Shown in pieces: positions 48,596 to 60,107 of a stretch of DNA of 64,000 nt (its first letter is position 1; every line of letters begins with the position of its first letter). Origin of the DNA: Membranipora membranacea (taxonomy: Eukaryota > Bryozoa > Gymnolaemata > Cheilostomatida > Membraniporidae). The DNA is taken from the NCBI GenBank assembly GCA_914767715.1, contig OU612074.1:23982062-24046061 (forward strand), written 5' to 3'. Position numbers and translations under genes: made by a program. Below the pieces are notes generated by a model. The model was not told the origin of the DNA. It was given only the letters and a program-made list of their open reading frames with translations, and ran no database searches.

Positions 48596-49278
48596 AATGA
48601 TGAGATTTTCTGCTAAATTACTCGATTTGAATCAGCACCATCAAAAATTTATTTTATAATCAGAATATTTTGTAAAATGTAGTATTAACAATTTATAATC
48701 TTTAGTATTAACAGTATTAGGCAAACTGTAGTGGATTATAATTGTACTTGTGGCATTTGGGACAAAGGATTATTGTGCCTCATACATTGACTGAATTGAA
48801 CGCTTGTTATAGATGGGGCTTTGTTTAGACAAAGAGAGTATATCAAAGGGTAAGGTCTCTGGCGTATTGCGCAATCGTTAACATACATCAGGCATACTTT
48901 TAAAAAATAGATATACATGTTACATTTTGCTTGTATGCACTTTACAATGATGCAAAAATCGTCATTTTTGGACAGCCCTATTCTGAACGACCAAAAAAAA
49001 TTTGGAAGAAATCTAACTATTGGAAGTAGGGTTGCGATACATTACCTTGTTAGTAAAGGCTGTTTTTTGTAGATTTCTTTGAGAAATAATATTTTTTTAA
49101 ATATTATTGTTGCTCATTGGGTTTATATTGGTATAATGCATAATAACATGTGGGTCTTATTCACCTATAATAAATACACTTCCCTAGAGTGAAGTTCAAA
49201 GTTTGGTCAGGAGGAGATAATCACTAAATTCAGCCAATACTTTTAATGAACTGAGAAGTTTAATGAGGAAAAGAGGGA

Positions 49279-49440
49279 TGTTGTGTCCTCATGTGCAATG
49301 ACCACTAATTAAGTCACGTGCTCACTTAGCATGCTGCCGATAGTATAAATAGGCACAGCATCACAATTATAATCAGTTGATGTACAGTTGATATACAGTT
49401 GATATACGGTTGGTATTGGTCATGTCATTTTTAAGTCATT
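49279..49440 (+). repeat. 3' LTR, first part
   Basis: Matches the start of the 5' LTR with several base changes (TGTTGTGTCCTCATGTGCAA). It is preceded by a purine tract (GAGGAAAAGAGGGA) suitable as the plus-strand primer. The LTR is cut at 49440 by the Harbinger element. Confidence 0.85.
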
Positions 49441-50118
49441 AGAGAGGTTGCAAAATCTCGTAATTGTCTTCTCCCGGAACGTGAAGTTGTCGTCATGTAT
49501 ACGTTTCACGTTTTAGGTAGATGGTCATTTTTGACACTGACGTGATACGAGCCCATAGCAACAACCTTGAACTTGTAAACATTTTTGACTACACCATCTA
49601 TGTCAAATTTCTGCTTGAAGTGCTTCTCCCTCCTGATGTTAGTTTTACAAGGGGTAACTGTAACTACTTGGTTTTATCTTGCACAGCATAAGTGAGTAGT
49701 AAGTTCTAACATTTACACCACACCAGACTATTTGTTGAATAGTCAGCTTGGAATGTAACTCTTACTGCAAGAAGACTAGGTAAGTCACAATTTTGTTCCT
49801 AGTAGTACATCCACACACTAATCCTTGCTCAAATATAATAATGCCCCCCAAGTCCAATTCAAATGAAATTGATTTAAATGACCTCAATTAAGTTGTCCTG
49901 ACCTGTGTGAGCTGAGCACATGGTAACAATCCTTCCCTTATCCCTCATGGGTCACAGTTTGTATTCATGGATATCAAGAATGGAAACATAGCATGACTAT
50001 TTTCAGGTCTGTCATTCAGTTCTACAGCCTCTATGTTTGATCACATACACACATTAGAGGTAAAAACATTCATTCATTCATTACAGATCGGATTGCTGTT
50101 TGTTCTCACACACAAGCA

Positions 50119-51586
50119 ATGGCAAAACGCGCAAAAAAGTGAGTGGGCTTCTAATTTTCTATATGAGGACATGCTTGAATTGACTGGAATATTTACTTTG
50201 ATATTCAAATAGCTGGCATTGAGCTCTTTGGATCTCATGAGAGTACTGCTTTTTGTTTCATCTGTACTGTGTCATAGGTTTTGTCTGTATGTTAACATCT
50301 GTGACGGAGTTATGTTTCAGGAGAGAATTGAATGAATTGCTTGCTGTGTTCATGATGGAATCCGATCTTGATTCTGAAGAAGAAGAAATAGTTACGATGC
50401 TTTCCGCTGAGCTCAAAAAGTTCACTAAAGAAGAAATTCCGAAGGAGAAGTTTGATGCAAGCCGTATGTCTGACAATTGGTTCGTGGAAAACACTAGGTA
50501 AGATACAAATACCCCTCACTGTCAGTACCCAGAACCCATCGGCATTCAGCCAAGGTACACACATACTGTTGTAAAATAAGCAGTGAATTGTCTGTCGGCC
50601 AACAATCGAACGTTAACAGGGGGTTGTATTCTCACGATGATGGATAAGACAATCTCTTCAAACTCATTATATTTGTTCCACTCATTTATTTCCAGGTTTA
50701 CATACGCCGACATCACGCTACTCGTTGAACTTTTAAAGTGTCCAGCAGAATACAAACTGGACAATCAATCAAGATTCAGGCCTGAGGAAGGATTGATTAT
50801 TACACTGTGCCGATTGGCCTATCCGAACCGCCTCTCTCAACATGTGTCGCTGTTTGGAAGGTCCAGATCAATGATTTCAAAAATATTTAATTGCTTTATT
50901 GAAGACATTGATAATCGTTCGAAGTTTTTACTATAAACCATCCAGCATCCATCATATAATCTAAATGATCTAGCCGAAATTACTGCAAGGCAATGCCCCC
51001 TCACAACCTGTATAGGATATGTAGATGGCACTGTTCGACCTATGTGCCAGCCAAGCAGGTTCCAGGAGATGGTATTCAATGGACACAAATGAAAGCATGC
51101 TCTAAATTACCAGAGCATAATGTTAGTCAATGGTATCATGATCCTACATGGTCCTTTTGAGGGAGGAGGCACGATAGCTTTCTTATGCAGGAAAGTGAGA
51201 TTGACGGTCAACTAGCACAGCTGCCTCGAAGACCAGATGGTTCTCAGTACGTTATATATGGCGATCCTGCATATGCTCTGCAGGCACAGGTGGTATGCCC
51301 ATACCCCCAGCATATCAATTATACACCAGACAAGCAGCTTTTTAATGAATCCATGTCAACTGTCAGACAAAGCGTAGAATATGGTTTCGGCAAGACAGTG
51401 CAATATTTTAGTTTTCTCGATTTTGCCAAGGGGCAAAAGTCACTGCTGTCACCTATTGGCAGGTATCATAGAGTAGGGGTTCTGTTATCCAATATTCATA
51501 CTTGTTTGTATGGCTCAGCAGTGACCTCCCTTCTCAGGTCACAACCACCTCATATCAGGGAATACCTGAGCCTAGTGGGAGATTAA
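50119..51586 (+). pseudogene. Harbinger transposase, three exons, inactivated
   Basis: Exon 1 (50119-50138) encodes MAKRAKK. Exon 2 (50321-50497) encodes an acidic stretch with DLDSEEEEIV. Exon 3 (50696-51586) carries the nuclease. Junctions are all phase 2 with GT-AG borders. Exon 3 holds FRPEEGLIITLCRLAY, then SKIFNCF (helix-turn-helix-like region), YVDGTVRPMCQPS (first catalytic Asp), YGDPAYALQ (second Asp) and SVEYGFGKT (Glu), as in the DDE_Tnp_4 family. The gene is dead: a TAA at about 50934, a TGA at about 51088, and a 1-nt frame change near 51165 in the GPFEGG region. The protein would otherwise be about 360 residues, usual for the family. Confidence 0.8.
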
Positions 51587-51849
51587 GTGCCTACTAATTT
51601 CCTTCCCCATAGCAGTCATACCTCATTATTAGTTTGTTCTTGAATTATCTGTCTTATTTTTGTATCAATATTGACTTAGGCCATGTTGTAAGAATTATGA
51701 TCAAAATATTACTAATAATTTGAACCCTATTTTTTTACCCACAGACAAGGTGCGCACTCTGTTTTGTACATAAATACATAATCTGGGTGAAGAAATATGA
51801 CATTTTTTAATTAATAACAATATAACAAAAAACAAGAAACATTCTTTCA

Positions 51850-52310
51850 TACAAAACAACCTCATAACATTCAACAAAAACAGCATTAACCAAGAGTTTT
51901 CATTTATAAAAATTAAATAATAGCTCATTTACTTAGTCCAACAGTATTCATCGTATATATATATATACAAAGAAAAACTACAATCATTTAACCAATAACA
52001 CAAAATAACCTCATAACATTCAACAAAAACAGCATTAACCAACAGTTTTCATTTATAAAAAATAAATAATAGCTCATTTACTTAGTCATTACAGTCATTT
52101 ACAGTATTCATTATATATAAATATACAAAGAAAAACTACAATCATTTAACCAATAACACAAAACAACCTGATAACATTCAACAAAAACAGCATATCCGAA
52201 TCATTCAAGTTAACAAAAAATAGTTCATCGAGAAAGCCCAACAGAGATTAACCAACAGTTCTCATTTATAAAATAATAGCTCATTTAGTTAGCCTAACAG
52301 TATTCATTAT
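51850..52310. repeat. ~150-bp repeat, three copies, between the two Harbinger genes
   Basis: Three imperfect AT-rich copies, each with AACCTCATAACATTCAACAA and ATTTATAAAA…TAGCTCATTTA. They separate the convergent transposase and Myb-like genes and may include the transcript ends. Confidence 0.75.
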
Positions 52311-52367
52311 ACAAAAAAAAAAGAAAGAAAATTTTCGATTATGTACAACACTATGAATTGAAAATCA

Positions 52368-53046
52368 CTACTGCTCCATCGATGGATTAAAAGACTGAAA
52401 AAAATTGTTTGGGTTTGAATTGTTTGGTTGTTCATTTTTATCTTGCTTAGCTAGTAAAGTCATGATTAAATCGTTTTGTTGTTTCCATGATTTCGATTCT
52501 TTTTTTTTTCATTTTCTGCTTCAGCTTTTCTTACTTCCAGCTCCTTCTACCTTTATCAGCAGCAGCAGCAGCAATACTGCTACTTGATGAGCTCTTTTTC
52601 GACTCTGGCTCACCCTCACCATTCTTTTCTGAAATATAATACATAATCTACATATATATCTCACAGCATGCAGAAATATTTCAATGAATCAGCTCGGAGT
52701 TTGGTTAGTTACACCAGGAGTCCCAAACTCCCTGGTTACACAAACTTACATGTGATCAATTGATTGTAGTTGTCCTGTCATGTAACACGAACAGACAAGA
52801 ACAGACTTAGAACACTCACTTTGCTATATTCCGTCTGTCACCGCCTCTAAATTTTCGTAAGGCCGACTCGAAATGCTCCCGACAATTCCTCTTTGTTATC
52901 TGGACCCTTGGTGAGAGCTCTTGATTCAGTTGGCTACTTACAGCCTCCCACTCCTCTTGGGACTTTGGATTTGAGGCATTCACAGCCTTATACAACAAGT
53001 TTTCTCATTTTATGTTCCAACGAAAACACTGTCTTATTGAAGCCAT
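52368..53046 (-). pseudogene. Harbinger Myb/SANT-like accessory protein, broken
   Basis: Exon 1 (53046-52820) starts MASIRQCFRWNIK, meets an in-frame TGA at 53007-53005, and continues with NPKSQEEWEAVSSQLN, KRNCREHFESALRKF and RGGDRRNIAK before a GTGAGT donor. The tryptophan spacing and basic helix fit the Myb/SANT-like DNA-binding partner of Harbinger transposases. Exon 2 (52628-52368) begins after TATTTCAG and encodes an Ala/Ser/Lys-rich segment and an Asn/Gln-rich end (…QSFNPSMEQ-stop). The three parts are in different frames, so small indels have broken it. In the family this protein helps bring the transposase to the DNA and to the nucleus. Confidence 0.6.
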
Positions 53047-53505
53047 CTACAAACAAATAAATAATGCTTAGAAAGTGATTATATACAAAAATTTATTTCA
53101 CCTTGTTTGTATGAGGTAAATAGTCAACTGAGCTGATACACTGCTGATGGGATGGCATCAACTTATTGTGAGTGACGGATAGAGTAAAATTTAAAAGCTG
53201 ACTAATGATGATTTCAGATTTGTGCGACGAAAACCCATTTTAGTGATACTAAAATACTACTCATGATAGTATGAATTTATATGACATATGCGCAAGGTAT
53301 TCTATTTATCCTAAGCCTACAAAAGTTCGAATACTCCCTCAACTCCTCTTAGCCAGCTAGTAGGTTCATTTAAAAGCCAAAGTACAAGATAACCCTATAT
53401 GAATAGCGCAGCCTCTTTCACTTGGGCTTAATCAAGGTGTCTCTCCCACACCTTCCTTGGACCAATGAAGAGGGAGTTCACTGCTTGGACCAATATAACT
53501 ACCCT

Positions 53506-53506
53506 A

Positions 53507-53546
<40 letters not shown>
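53506..53546. repeat. (TA)n microsatellite
   Basis: About twenty TA dinucleotides inside the Harbinger element. Confidence 0.9.
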
Positions 53547-53548
<2 letters not shown>

Positions 53549-54576
53549 TATTCTCTTGTTGTTCATTCAACCAAGGAGTAAGTCCTTGTTCCAACAGACA
53601 GACACTAGACCAATGAACTCCCTCATTGAATAGACCAAGGAGTCCTCTAACTCTTCGGTATATCCAAGGAGTTAGAGAACTAAATCAAAGTCCTTGGTTG
53701 GAGCAAGGAGGAACACCCTGTTACTCCTTGGTTGGAAGTTTGATTAATCCTAATAAACTAACTGAACCAACTTATGTAGGCACGTACCCTGGGACTGATC
53801 GGAGCATCATGATCAAAACATTGATAACACCCATGCTTTACCAACTGAAAACTTATGGTTTATGATCTGCTCGAGGAGAAGTGTCTACCAACCTTAGAAA
53901 AATATCCAAATTCTAACAACAAGGACTTGCAATGCAAGTGAAAATAAAATACTTGTACATAAAATTGTTCTGCACTGAAACTAGCGAAGATATCCCAGTA
54001 AAATTTTGAATGTCACTCCCTGATAACACTAGTTACATAGGCCTATGTACAGCTAAATAGATACCTTAATAACACACAATTGATACCACAATCTGTAGAA
54101 GTACCAGTGCAAAATCAGTCTGAAGTAGGCCTACTGCTATGTAAGTTGATAATCAATCTTATACTGACTCTGAGTTACTAGTTAGAAAGGTCATCACTTG
54201 AGTACATATAACTGATGAAATATTATACAAACTTTGTCCATCATACTCTAATTTTGTACCAACACATACAGTTATGATCTCACTTTGCTCAATGATGAAT
54301 GGTATGAGGCTAAAGGTGTCTCTTACTCTGAAAACAACAGCACAACAAGATTTATCGCTTGACTTAAATGGGTTCTCTCTTAGTGGAAATTATGCTGATA
54401 GTCTTAGAAATAAATTCTCAATACAAGTTTGTAGGAACATAAGCTAAATATGCTTTTCGGTGAAATGAAGAAGTTGTCGTGCTATTGTACACGTGACACA
54501 TGCTGGTTTCCCGGATCCGAGAAGTTGTCGTATCTCGTCACGTTTCACGTTCCCGGACAGATTTCGCAACCTCTCT

Positions 54577-54668
54577 AATGACACAATGGTCACATAATAA
54601 ATGTACACACTCCAACAACAAATCAAACAGCTTGATTTATATACAACCAACAAAACACAAAATAAACA
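54577..54668 (+). repeat. 3' LTR, second part
   Basis: Resumes at GACACAATGGTCACATAATA and runs to AAATAAACA, matching the last ~90 bp of the 5' LTR. It confirms that the DNA transposon landed within the LTR. Confidence 0.85.
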
Positions 54669-54673
54669 CAAGC

Positions 54674-54990
54674 CTCTATGATTTTTTTAGGTAGTGGGTA
54701 GATAATTCTAGGAATCATCATTTATTTGTAGGAAGCTGCATTGAAAGTTTTCAAGGTGTCTGTTGTTTTTGGGCAGCTGCTCTGTTATTTAACAGACACA
54801 TTATATTTTTAGGCAGCCACAACGCCAATTCAACAAAGTCTATTTTGTTTTTAGGTAGCTGCTCTTGTATTTAGGAAACACACTATATTTTTTGGCAGCC
54901 ACATGTTAACTTTACTAAGCCTCCTAAGTTTTTAGGTAGCTACTCGATTATTTAAGAAGCATATTTTATTTCTAGGCACCTGCTTTCTAA
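54674..54990. repeat. Degenerate tandem repeat with TTTTTAGGCAGC motif
   Basis: Three to four ~100-bp units alternating TTTTTAGGTAGCTGCTC and TTTTTAGGCAGCCAC. The left flank of the retroelement (about 42150-42241) has the same motif (TTTCTAGGCAAGC), so the retrotransposon inserted into this repeat. Confidence 0.6.
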
Positions 54991-56706
54991 TATTCCAAAA
55001 CACTGCGTGGCAGAAATGGGCCAAGGTACGAAAGGAAACTCCTAGAGTTCAAAGTTATGAGATCCCAAAACTAGTTTTTCAATGAGGTTCATATTTTTCT
55101 TATATATACATTTTTTGTACATATATAAATTTGGAGTTTCAATTGTCCACCAAAAATAGTTACCCAGTCTAGGAGAATAAATTCAGGTGCTCTGCTGCAG
55201 AGAACATCTACTGTAGATCAATAAGCAGACATTACTAGCCGGGGATTTCTAATCTGTTATTTCTGGGATGATGTTGATTTACACGTTACTAGTGGGAGAT
55301 ATTATAGCTCAATTTCAAGAAATAAAAGTTTCAGCACTGGTTCTGGAAAACACATCACTTAATATTATTTTCAGCACTGCTTTTGCAAATATGATAAATC
55401 ATGCATCCAAGAGAGGACACTTACTAAAAGTTGTCATATTCTAAAAGTTGTCATTATTATCTTGACTAGAAGTAATATTGTGGAATGTGTGAAGGTTTGT
55501 TAATCGCACACACAGCATCCAGGTACGGCCAAATTTACTTGGTTCACTACAATACATCATTTATTATATTTGTCCAATTCATCATTGACAAACTAACATT
55601 ATTAAATGGGAAGACGTAAATTTAAAGGCTTGAATTGTACATCTACTATGAGAGAGAGGATAAATACTAAATAACGGACGGCCTGTCTCTGCTCCTTTGG
55701 TTGGTTGGTTTATTTTGTTACAAACATTAGGTGTGTTGTGAGATTGAGTGTTTATACTGTTACATGGGTAGGGAATACCAAAAAGAAACATAAACAAAAT
55801 GAGTGAAGTAAAGTCTGACTTCTAGTGGATTAAAAAATATCTTGTAATATCAAAATCAAATGTCTGAGGAAGGAGTCTTTACCCCAGGCAGTTCTGTATT
55901 TAAGGCTGCGGTATTTGCCTGAGGGGAGTTTATTAAGAAAATTGTTTAAAAAATGTTTGTCATCATGTATTATCGACAGGGCCAGGTTCTTTGTTTGTTT
56001 TGATATGACAGAATCTAGGTCCCCAATATCAAGACCTAGTCTGTCGCAATGCTTAAAAAAACTTTCTCAGAGCTTTCTTGTCTCGTGAGTAAATACTAGT
56101 GAACAAAATAGGTAGGCAGTAGGTTAGAATGGATACAATAAAACTCTTAAATAACATGCAGGCTACAGGCTGAAGCTTTCACTATTAGATTTCCTTTTCA
56201 CTACTAGCTATAATAAAAAAATGTGAAGGTTAGATATCTGCACAGACAGCATAGAGTGTGGTTTAATCCATGTAATGAAATAAGACACATCTTAAACCAC
56301 TGCTGCCACACAGGCAAATGTGTGCTTATAGAATTCTGTGTAGTTCAAAACTAATAAAAAGGCTGCAATCTCAGCATTGTCACATAATGAGCAAATAATT
56401 TGCACAAACTGATCGTCAAAATAAGGGTATGAAATTAATTATCCACCGCATCAGGTGAAGTAGTTACCGTCTTACTAGTGCCAACTGTACACGTCATAAG
56501 CTGGTGCGTAGATTTCATGCCCTGATTTTGAAGATCAGTTTGTTTATTTTCCCATTAGGTGACAAATATGAGATTTAAGTCTCAATTACTGGAGCTATGC
56601 AGAATTCAATGAGCAAAAATTTGCATGAGTGGCAGCAGTAGTTTAAAATATTGTTTATCTCAGACAAATAAATCACATTATTTATTTATTCTCTCTCACA
56701 TTGTAG
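54991..56706. other. Intron or intergenic sequence of the second LRR cluster
   Basis: No exon seen. A stretch at about 55165-55395 (GGTGCTCTGCTGCAGAGAAC onward) is repeated at 57845-58020, showing that this cluster too grew by segmental duplication. Confidence 0.5.
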
Positions 56707-56846
56707 CATCAGATCACTAGATAATCTAGAGGTGCTAATTTAGATGGGAATAGCAGCCTCAGTACCTTACTAAGCTGGATCAGGGAGATGAAGAGTCTCA
56801 AGGAGCTAAATATAAGGCAATATAGTCTAACTGAGAAACCAGAGAG
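56707..56846 (+). pseudogene. LRR exon with 1-nt deletion (second cluster)
   Basis: Related to the left-array LRR exons but on the plus strand. Acceptor TTGTAG and donor GTAACT are present and the second half reads WIREMKSLKELNIRQ then SLTEKPER. It is 140 nt instead of 141. The missing base near 56741 puts a TAG in the frame entering from a phase-2 splice. Either a pseudo-exon or a decayed copy. Confidence 0.6.
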
Positions 56847-57460
56847 GTAACTTATAAAATAAATAATCACTCAGGCTTTGACATTGCAAAAATGACGGGA
56901 AGTCAGATGATTTGATTTCTGTGGAGCTAACCGCTTTCAGAAAGGCTATAAAAAGTGCCAGATAGCTGCATGGAATGAGAAATCCAAATAATACAGATTT
57001 CGTTGTTTGATAACTGAGTGAATGTATTTGGTCATGGCTGATTGGCAACGGCTATGTAAAGAAGATTCACATAAATGTCTTTCTTTTTTTTTATTTGGAT
57101 GGTTTGAATGGTTTTGATATTTGGACCCCAGGTATATTTATGAGATGACAATTTTTGGTTTCAATTTCAAATACTGAAAAACTCAGCCATGTATACACAG
57201 ATACGAGTATTTAGAGTTAGTCATCCGAGTGAGAGAGACAAATAATAATAGCACCCGATATGATCCACCGTCTTTACTCTTCAATCATCGACAGAAACCC
57301 TTCTCGCGTGTAGCAGGTCAACCTTTTATCTGTATGCGATAGATGTGCAGATAGCATCAAGCACAATTTAAGGGTCGATCAACATATGATACATATTAGT
57401 ATATCCCATTCATCACTAAAATGAAATGTAGCTAATGAATTATACTCTTTCTATTTGTAG

Positions 57461-57580
57461 CATCAGTTTTCTAGCTAATATAGAAGTTCTTGATTTATGT
57501 ATTAATCGCTGTACCAGAGAACTGAAGAGTCTCAAGAAGTTGGGCATAAATAACTGTGATCTTACTGAGATACATGAGAG
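57461..57580 (+). CDS. Shortened LRR exon (second cluster)
   Basis: A 120-nt, phase 2-2 exon between TTTGTAG and GTAACT, open throughout (SISFLANIEVLDLCI … LKKLGINNCDLTEIHER). It is 21 nt shorter than the 141-nt norm, lacking seven residues around the LPxxIG turn between the two repeats. The frame is kept, but the fold of the two LRRs would be altered. Whether it is expressed is unknown. Confidence 0.5.
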
Positions 57581-58446
57581 GTAACTTAATATAGTATTGT
57601 TATTCAGTTTTTAATGCTGTCAGGTTATGTAGGGGTAGAAGTAGGCTGCCTTATTAGAAATCTCAAAAATAGCATTGTTTCATAGTCTATCCTTGCAGCA
57701 CAGCGATTGTGGCACTACCTTCCACCAAGAAGGGCAACTTCTAGATTTAAAGGGTACGGCTACGGTTCTAAAGAAGACCAAATATTTCTAAATTAAGGGT
57801 TTCTATTGTTTCCCTAAAATAGGTACTCGGTCTAGGAGAATTAATTCAACAGGTGCTCTGCTGCAGAGAACATCTACTGTAGATCAATAAGAAGATATTA
57901 CTAGCCGGGGATTTCTAATCTGTTATTTCTGGATGATGTTGATTTACACATTACTAGTGGGAGACATTAAAACTCAATGTCAAGAAATAAAAGTTTCAGC
58001 ACTGCTTTTGCAAATATTACGAAATTTTTGACCCTAGGGGCCTAGAATCTTGAGAGAGGACATTTAGTCAAATTCTTCATATTCTCTGTCTATTCATAAA
58101 GAAATTATTATCTTGATTAGTTATTTGAATGTGTGTTAAGGTTTGATAATAACACAGACAGTATCAGAGTGAAGCAGGAGTTTCTCGGTTCACTCATCAC
58201 TTAGATAATAACACAGACAATATCAGAGTCACTTACAAACTAATGTTATAATTGGTTTATTCTCTTTTTCTCACAATAATGAGAAAATCCTAAATGTAGA
58301 ATCCTAAGTTGTGCATCTATTATACGAGAGAGGATAAATACTAAGGTACACCTTATGCCGGACTGTCTCCCCTCTTTCACTATTAGATTTCCTTTTCACG
58401 ACTAGCTATAATAAAAAATGTGAGTTTAGATATCTGCACAGACAGC

Positions 58447-58507
58447 ATGTAGCATATGCCATATAGCATATAGCATATAGCATATAGCATATAGCATATA
58501 GCATATA
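58447..58507. repeat. CATATAG 7-bp microsatellite
   Basis: About eight tandem copies of CATATAG/GCATATA, in an intron of the second cluster. Confidence 0.85.
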
Positions 58508-59079
58508 TAAGCAAAATACAACTAATTTTTAAACTTTTTCTAAATCCATCATCAACAAACAGATCTGGTTATTACCTTATTATCTTTTTCGTTGATTATT
58601 GATTTTTTATTGTTTTTTTATTTTAACTATTCTATTGAGGTCGTTAATATCGTTAACAAATATGTCGTTAATGAAACCCATTCTACAGTAAATCAAAATA
58701 ACACAGATTTTATTGTTTGAGTTGAGAACTAAAAAAATAAATCTGGACATGGGTCCTCCATAATACTCCTGCCTAGAATAACATTGCATGTGCAGTATGC
58801 TATACATAAATCGATTTCTTAGATTTTTTGAATCGGTTTCGCAGGTTGGATCACACCCTTAAACTCTTATTATTTTGATATATATCAAAGAATATTAAAT
58901 CCTTTTAGATTGAGAAACATAAATCTCGTATGCCACAATCAAAAGCAATAATAATAATTCTCGCTATCAAAGGATTTCCTTGTTGTACAGGGAAGAGTAA
59001 GGAGTAAGTTTTGGCAGAGGTCAGGAAAAATGAAGGTATTTGGTTGGCACAATACTGAAGTAAAAAGGAATCTTTTTCA

Positions 59080-59152
59080 CCATTGAACGAGATCTGAAGA
59101 GTCTGAGGATGTTAGATCTAAGTGGTTGTGATCTTACAGAGAAACCTGAGAG
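59080..59152 (+). pseudogene. Half LRR exon (second cluster)
   Basis: Only the second LRR remains: DLKSLRMLDLSGCDLTEKPE, followed by a GTGAAT donor-like site. No acceptor or first LRR can be found upstream. Confidence 0.5.
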
Positions 59153-59606
59153 GTGAATATAATATAATTATTCAGGATGAAATACTCATGATCTATTTGA
59201 ACATCTTGCTATATAGAAAACTGTTAGGAGACAAAATAACTCTAAATCAACCTGGAAAAGCAAAGCAATTAAAATTGTCATAGCTTTGAATGCCTAAAAA
59301 TAATCTTGTATTGTCGTACATCATATAGTATAATATTTCACACTTTATGCGTATTCAAATATTGCATTATGCAGCATGCATGACAAGTTGGCGCTGGCCC
59401 TATAGCCAGTGGTGCATCACTTTGCAGGCTGGGTGGGTCGGGGGACCCTGAAAGACTCCCGCCGGCGGCCCAGGCAACACCCCAGTTGGCCGAAGGTCTT
59501 ATAATTGACCAATCTTGCAAAGGCAAAATAAATCCTGAGCCATAGATCGTTCTGGTGAAGCAGCTTAAGTGATTTTGCCAACCTTTCCTTTGTTTTTATA
59601 TTACAG

Positions 59607-59747
59607 TATCGGGTCACTTACAAACCTAGAGATACTTGAGTTATATAATAATAAGAGGCTTCATACCGTACCTAATCGTATTGGAGAACTGACAGGCATC
59701 CGGAAGTTACATCTACGTGGTTGTGATCTAACTGAGATACCTGAGAG
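59607..59747 (+). CDS. Intact LRR exon (second cluster)
   Basis: A 141-nt, phase 2-2 exon, acceptor ATATTACAG and donor GTAAGT. It encodes two LRRs (SIGSLTNLEILELYNN … LTGIRKLHLRGCDLTEIPER). Length, phase and boundary residues are identical to the minus-strand array, so the two clusters share ancestry. At the sites that vary on the left, it has E12, Y14 and LHLRG at 35-39. Neighbouring exons of the same transcript are the decayed ones upstream. The next exon would lie beyond the minisatellite, outside the window. Confidence 0.7.
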
Positions 59748-60107
59748 GTAAGTGCAATATATAATGTCGTCAATTAAAATATGCATAACTAAAACAACCC
59801 ATGGAATGTGGAATAATAATAAAATTAACAATAAAGGTTTTTCACTAATGCTAACAAAAATAAGGTTATATTGGTTAAGTGACTGAAATAAGAAGATTGG
59901 TGAAATGAATGATTCTAAGTGTTTTATATAAGATGATATATTAAAATTATAAGTAATCACTTTAGAAGTAAATCCGTGGCAGGTATAATAAACAAAATAA
60001 ATTATAATTTCACTATTAATCAATAAGAAAAGTTGATCAGTTGAAAATAATTAAATGTGTGGGTCGACCTTATGGTGGTAACTGTCTATTGTTGATAGTT
60101 TGTTAAC

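Larger units (their letters stand above)
46280..49278. other. Non-coding 3' part of the retroelement
   Basis: About 3 kb between the end of Pol and the purine tract, with no recognisable coding sequence. It contains a hAT-type MITE (47581-47944) and a probable tRNA-derived SINE remnant on the minus strand (about 48490-48595). Confidence 0.55.
49441..54576. mobile_element. PIF/Harbinger-type DNA transposon (5.1 kb)
   Basis: Termini AGAGAGGTTGCAAAATC and the reverse complement …GATTTCGCAACCTCTCT form the inverted repeat. Further inside, GAAGTTGTCG and CGTTTCACG motifs recur at both ends. It encodes a DDE-type nuclease (plus strand) and a Myb/SANT-like protein (minus strand), the two-gene layout of Harbinger elements. 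It sits in the 3' LTR of the Ty3/gypsy element between CATT and AATG. A 3-bp TWA duplication is not clean here; a TA on both sides is the best reading. Confidence 0.82.
42242..54668 (+). mobile_element. Ty3/gypsy LTR retrotransposon, interrupted and decayed
   Basis: The element starts TGTTGTG and ends …AAACA, with a perfect 5-bp target duplication CAAGC at 42237-42241 and 54669-54673. LTRs are 261 bp (5') and 254 bp (3', split by a transposon). Order zinc knuckles, protease, reverse transcriptase, RNase H, integrase is that of Ty3/gypsy. Many stops, frameshifts and internal deletions make it non-functional. The gag core appears missing. Without the 5136-bp Harbinger insertion the element would be about 7.3 kb. 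Confidence 0.88.

Noticed and set aside
49441-54576. Active autonomous Harbinger
   Set aside because: The transposase has two in-frame stops and a frame change, and the Myb-like gene has a stop and frame breaks.
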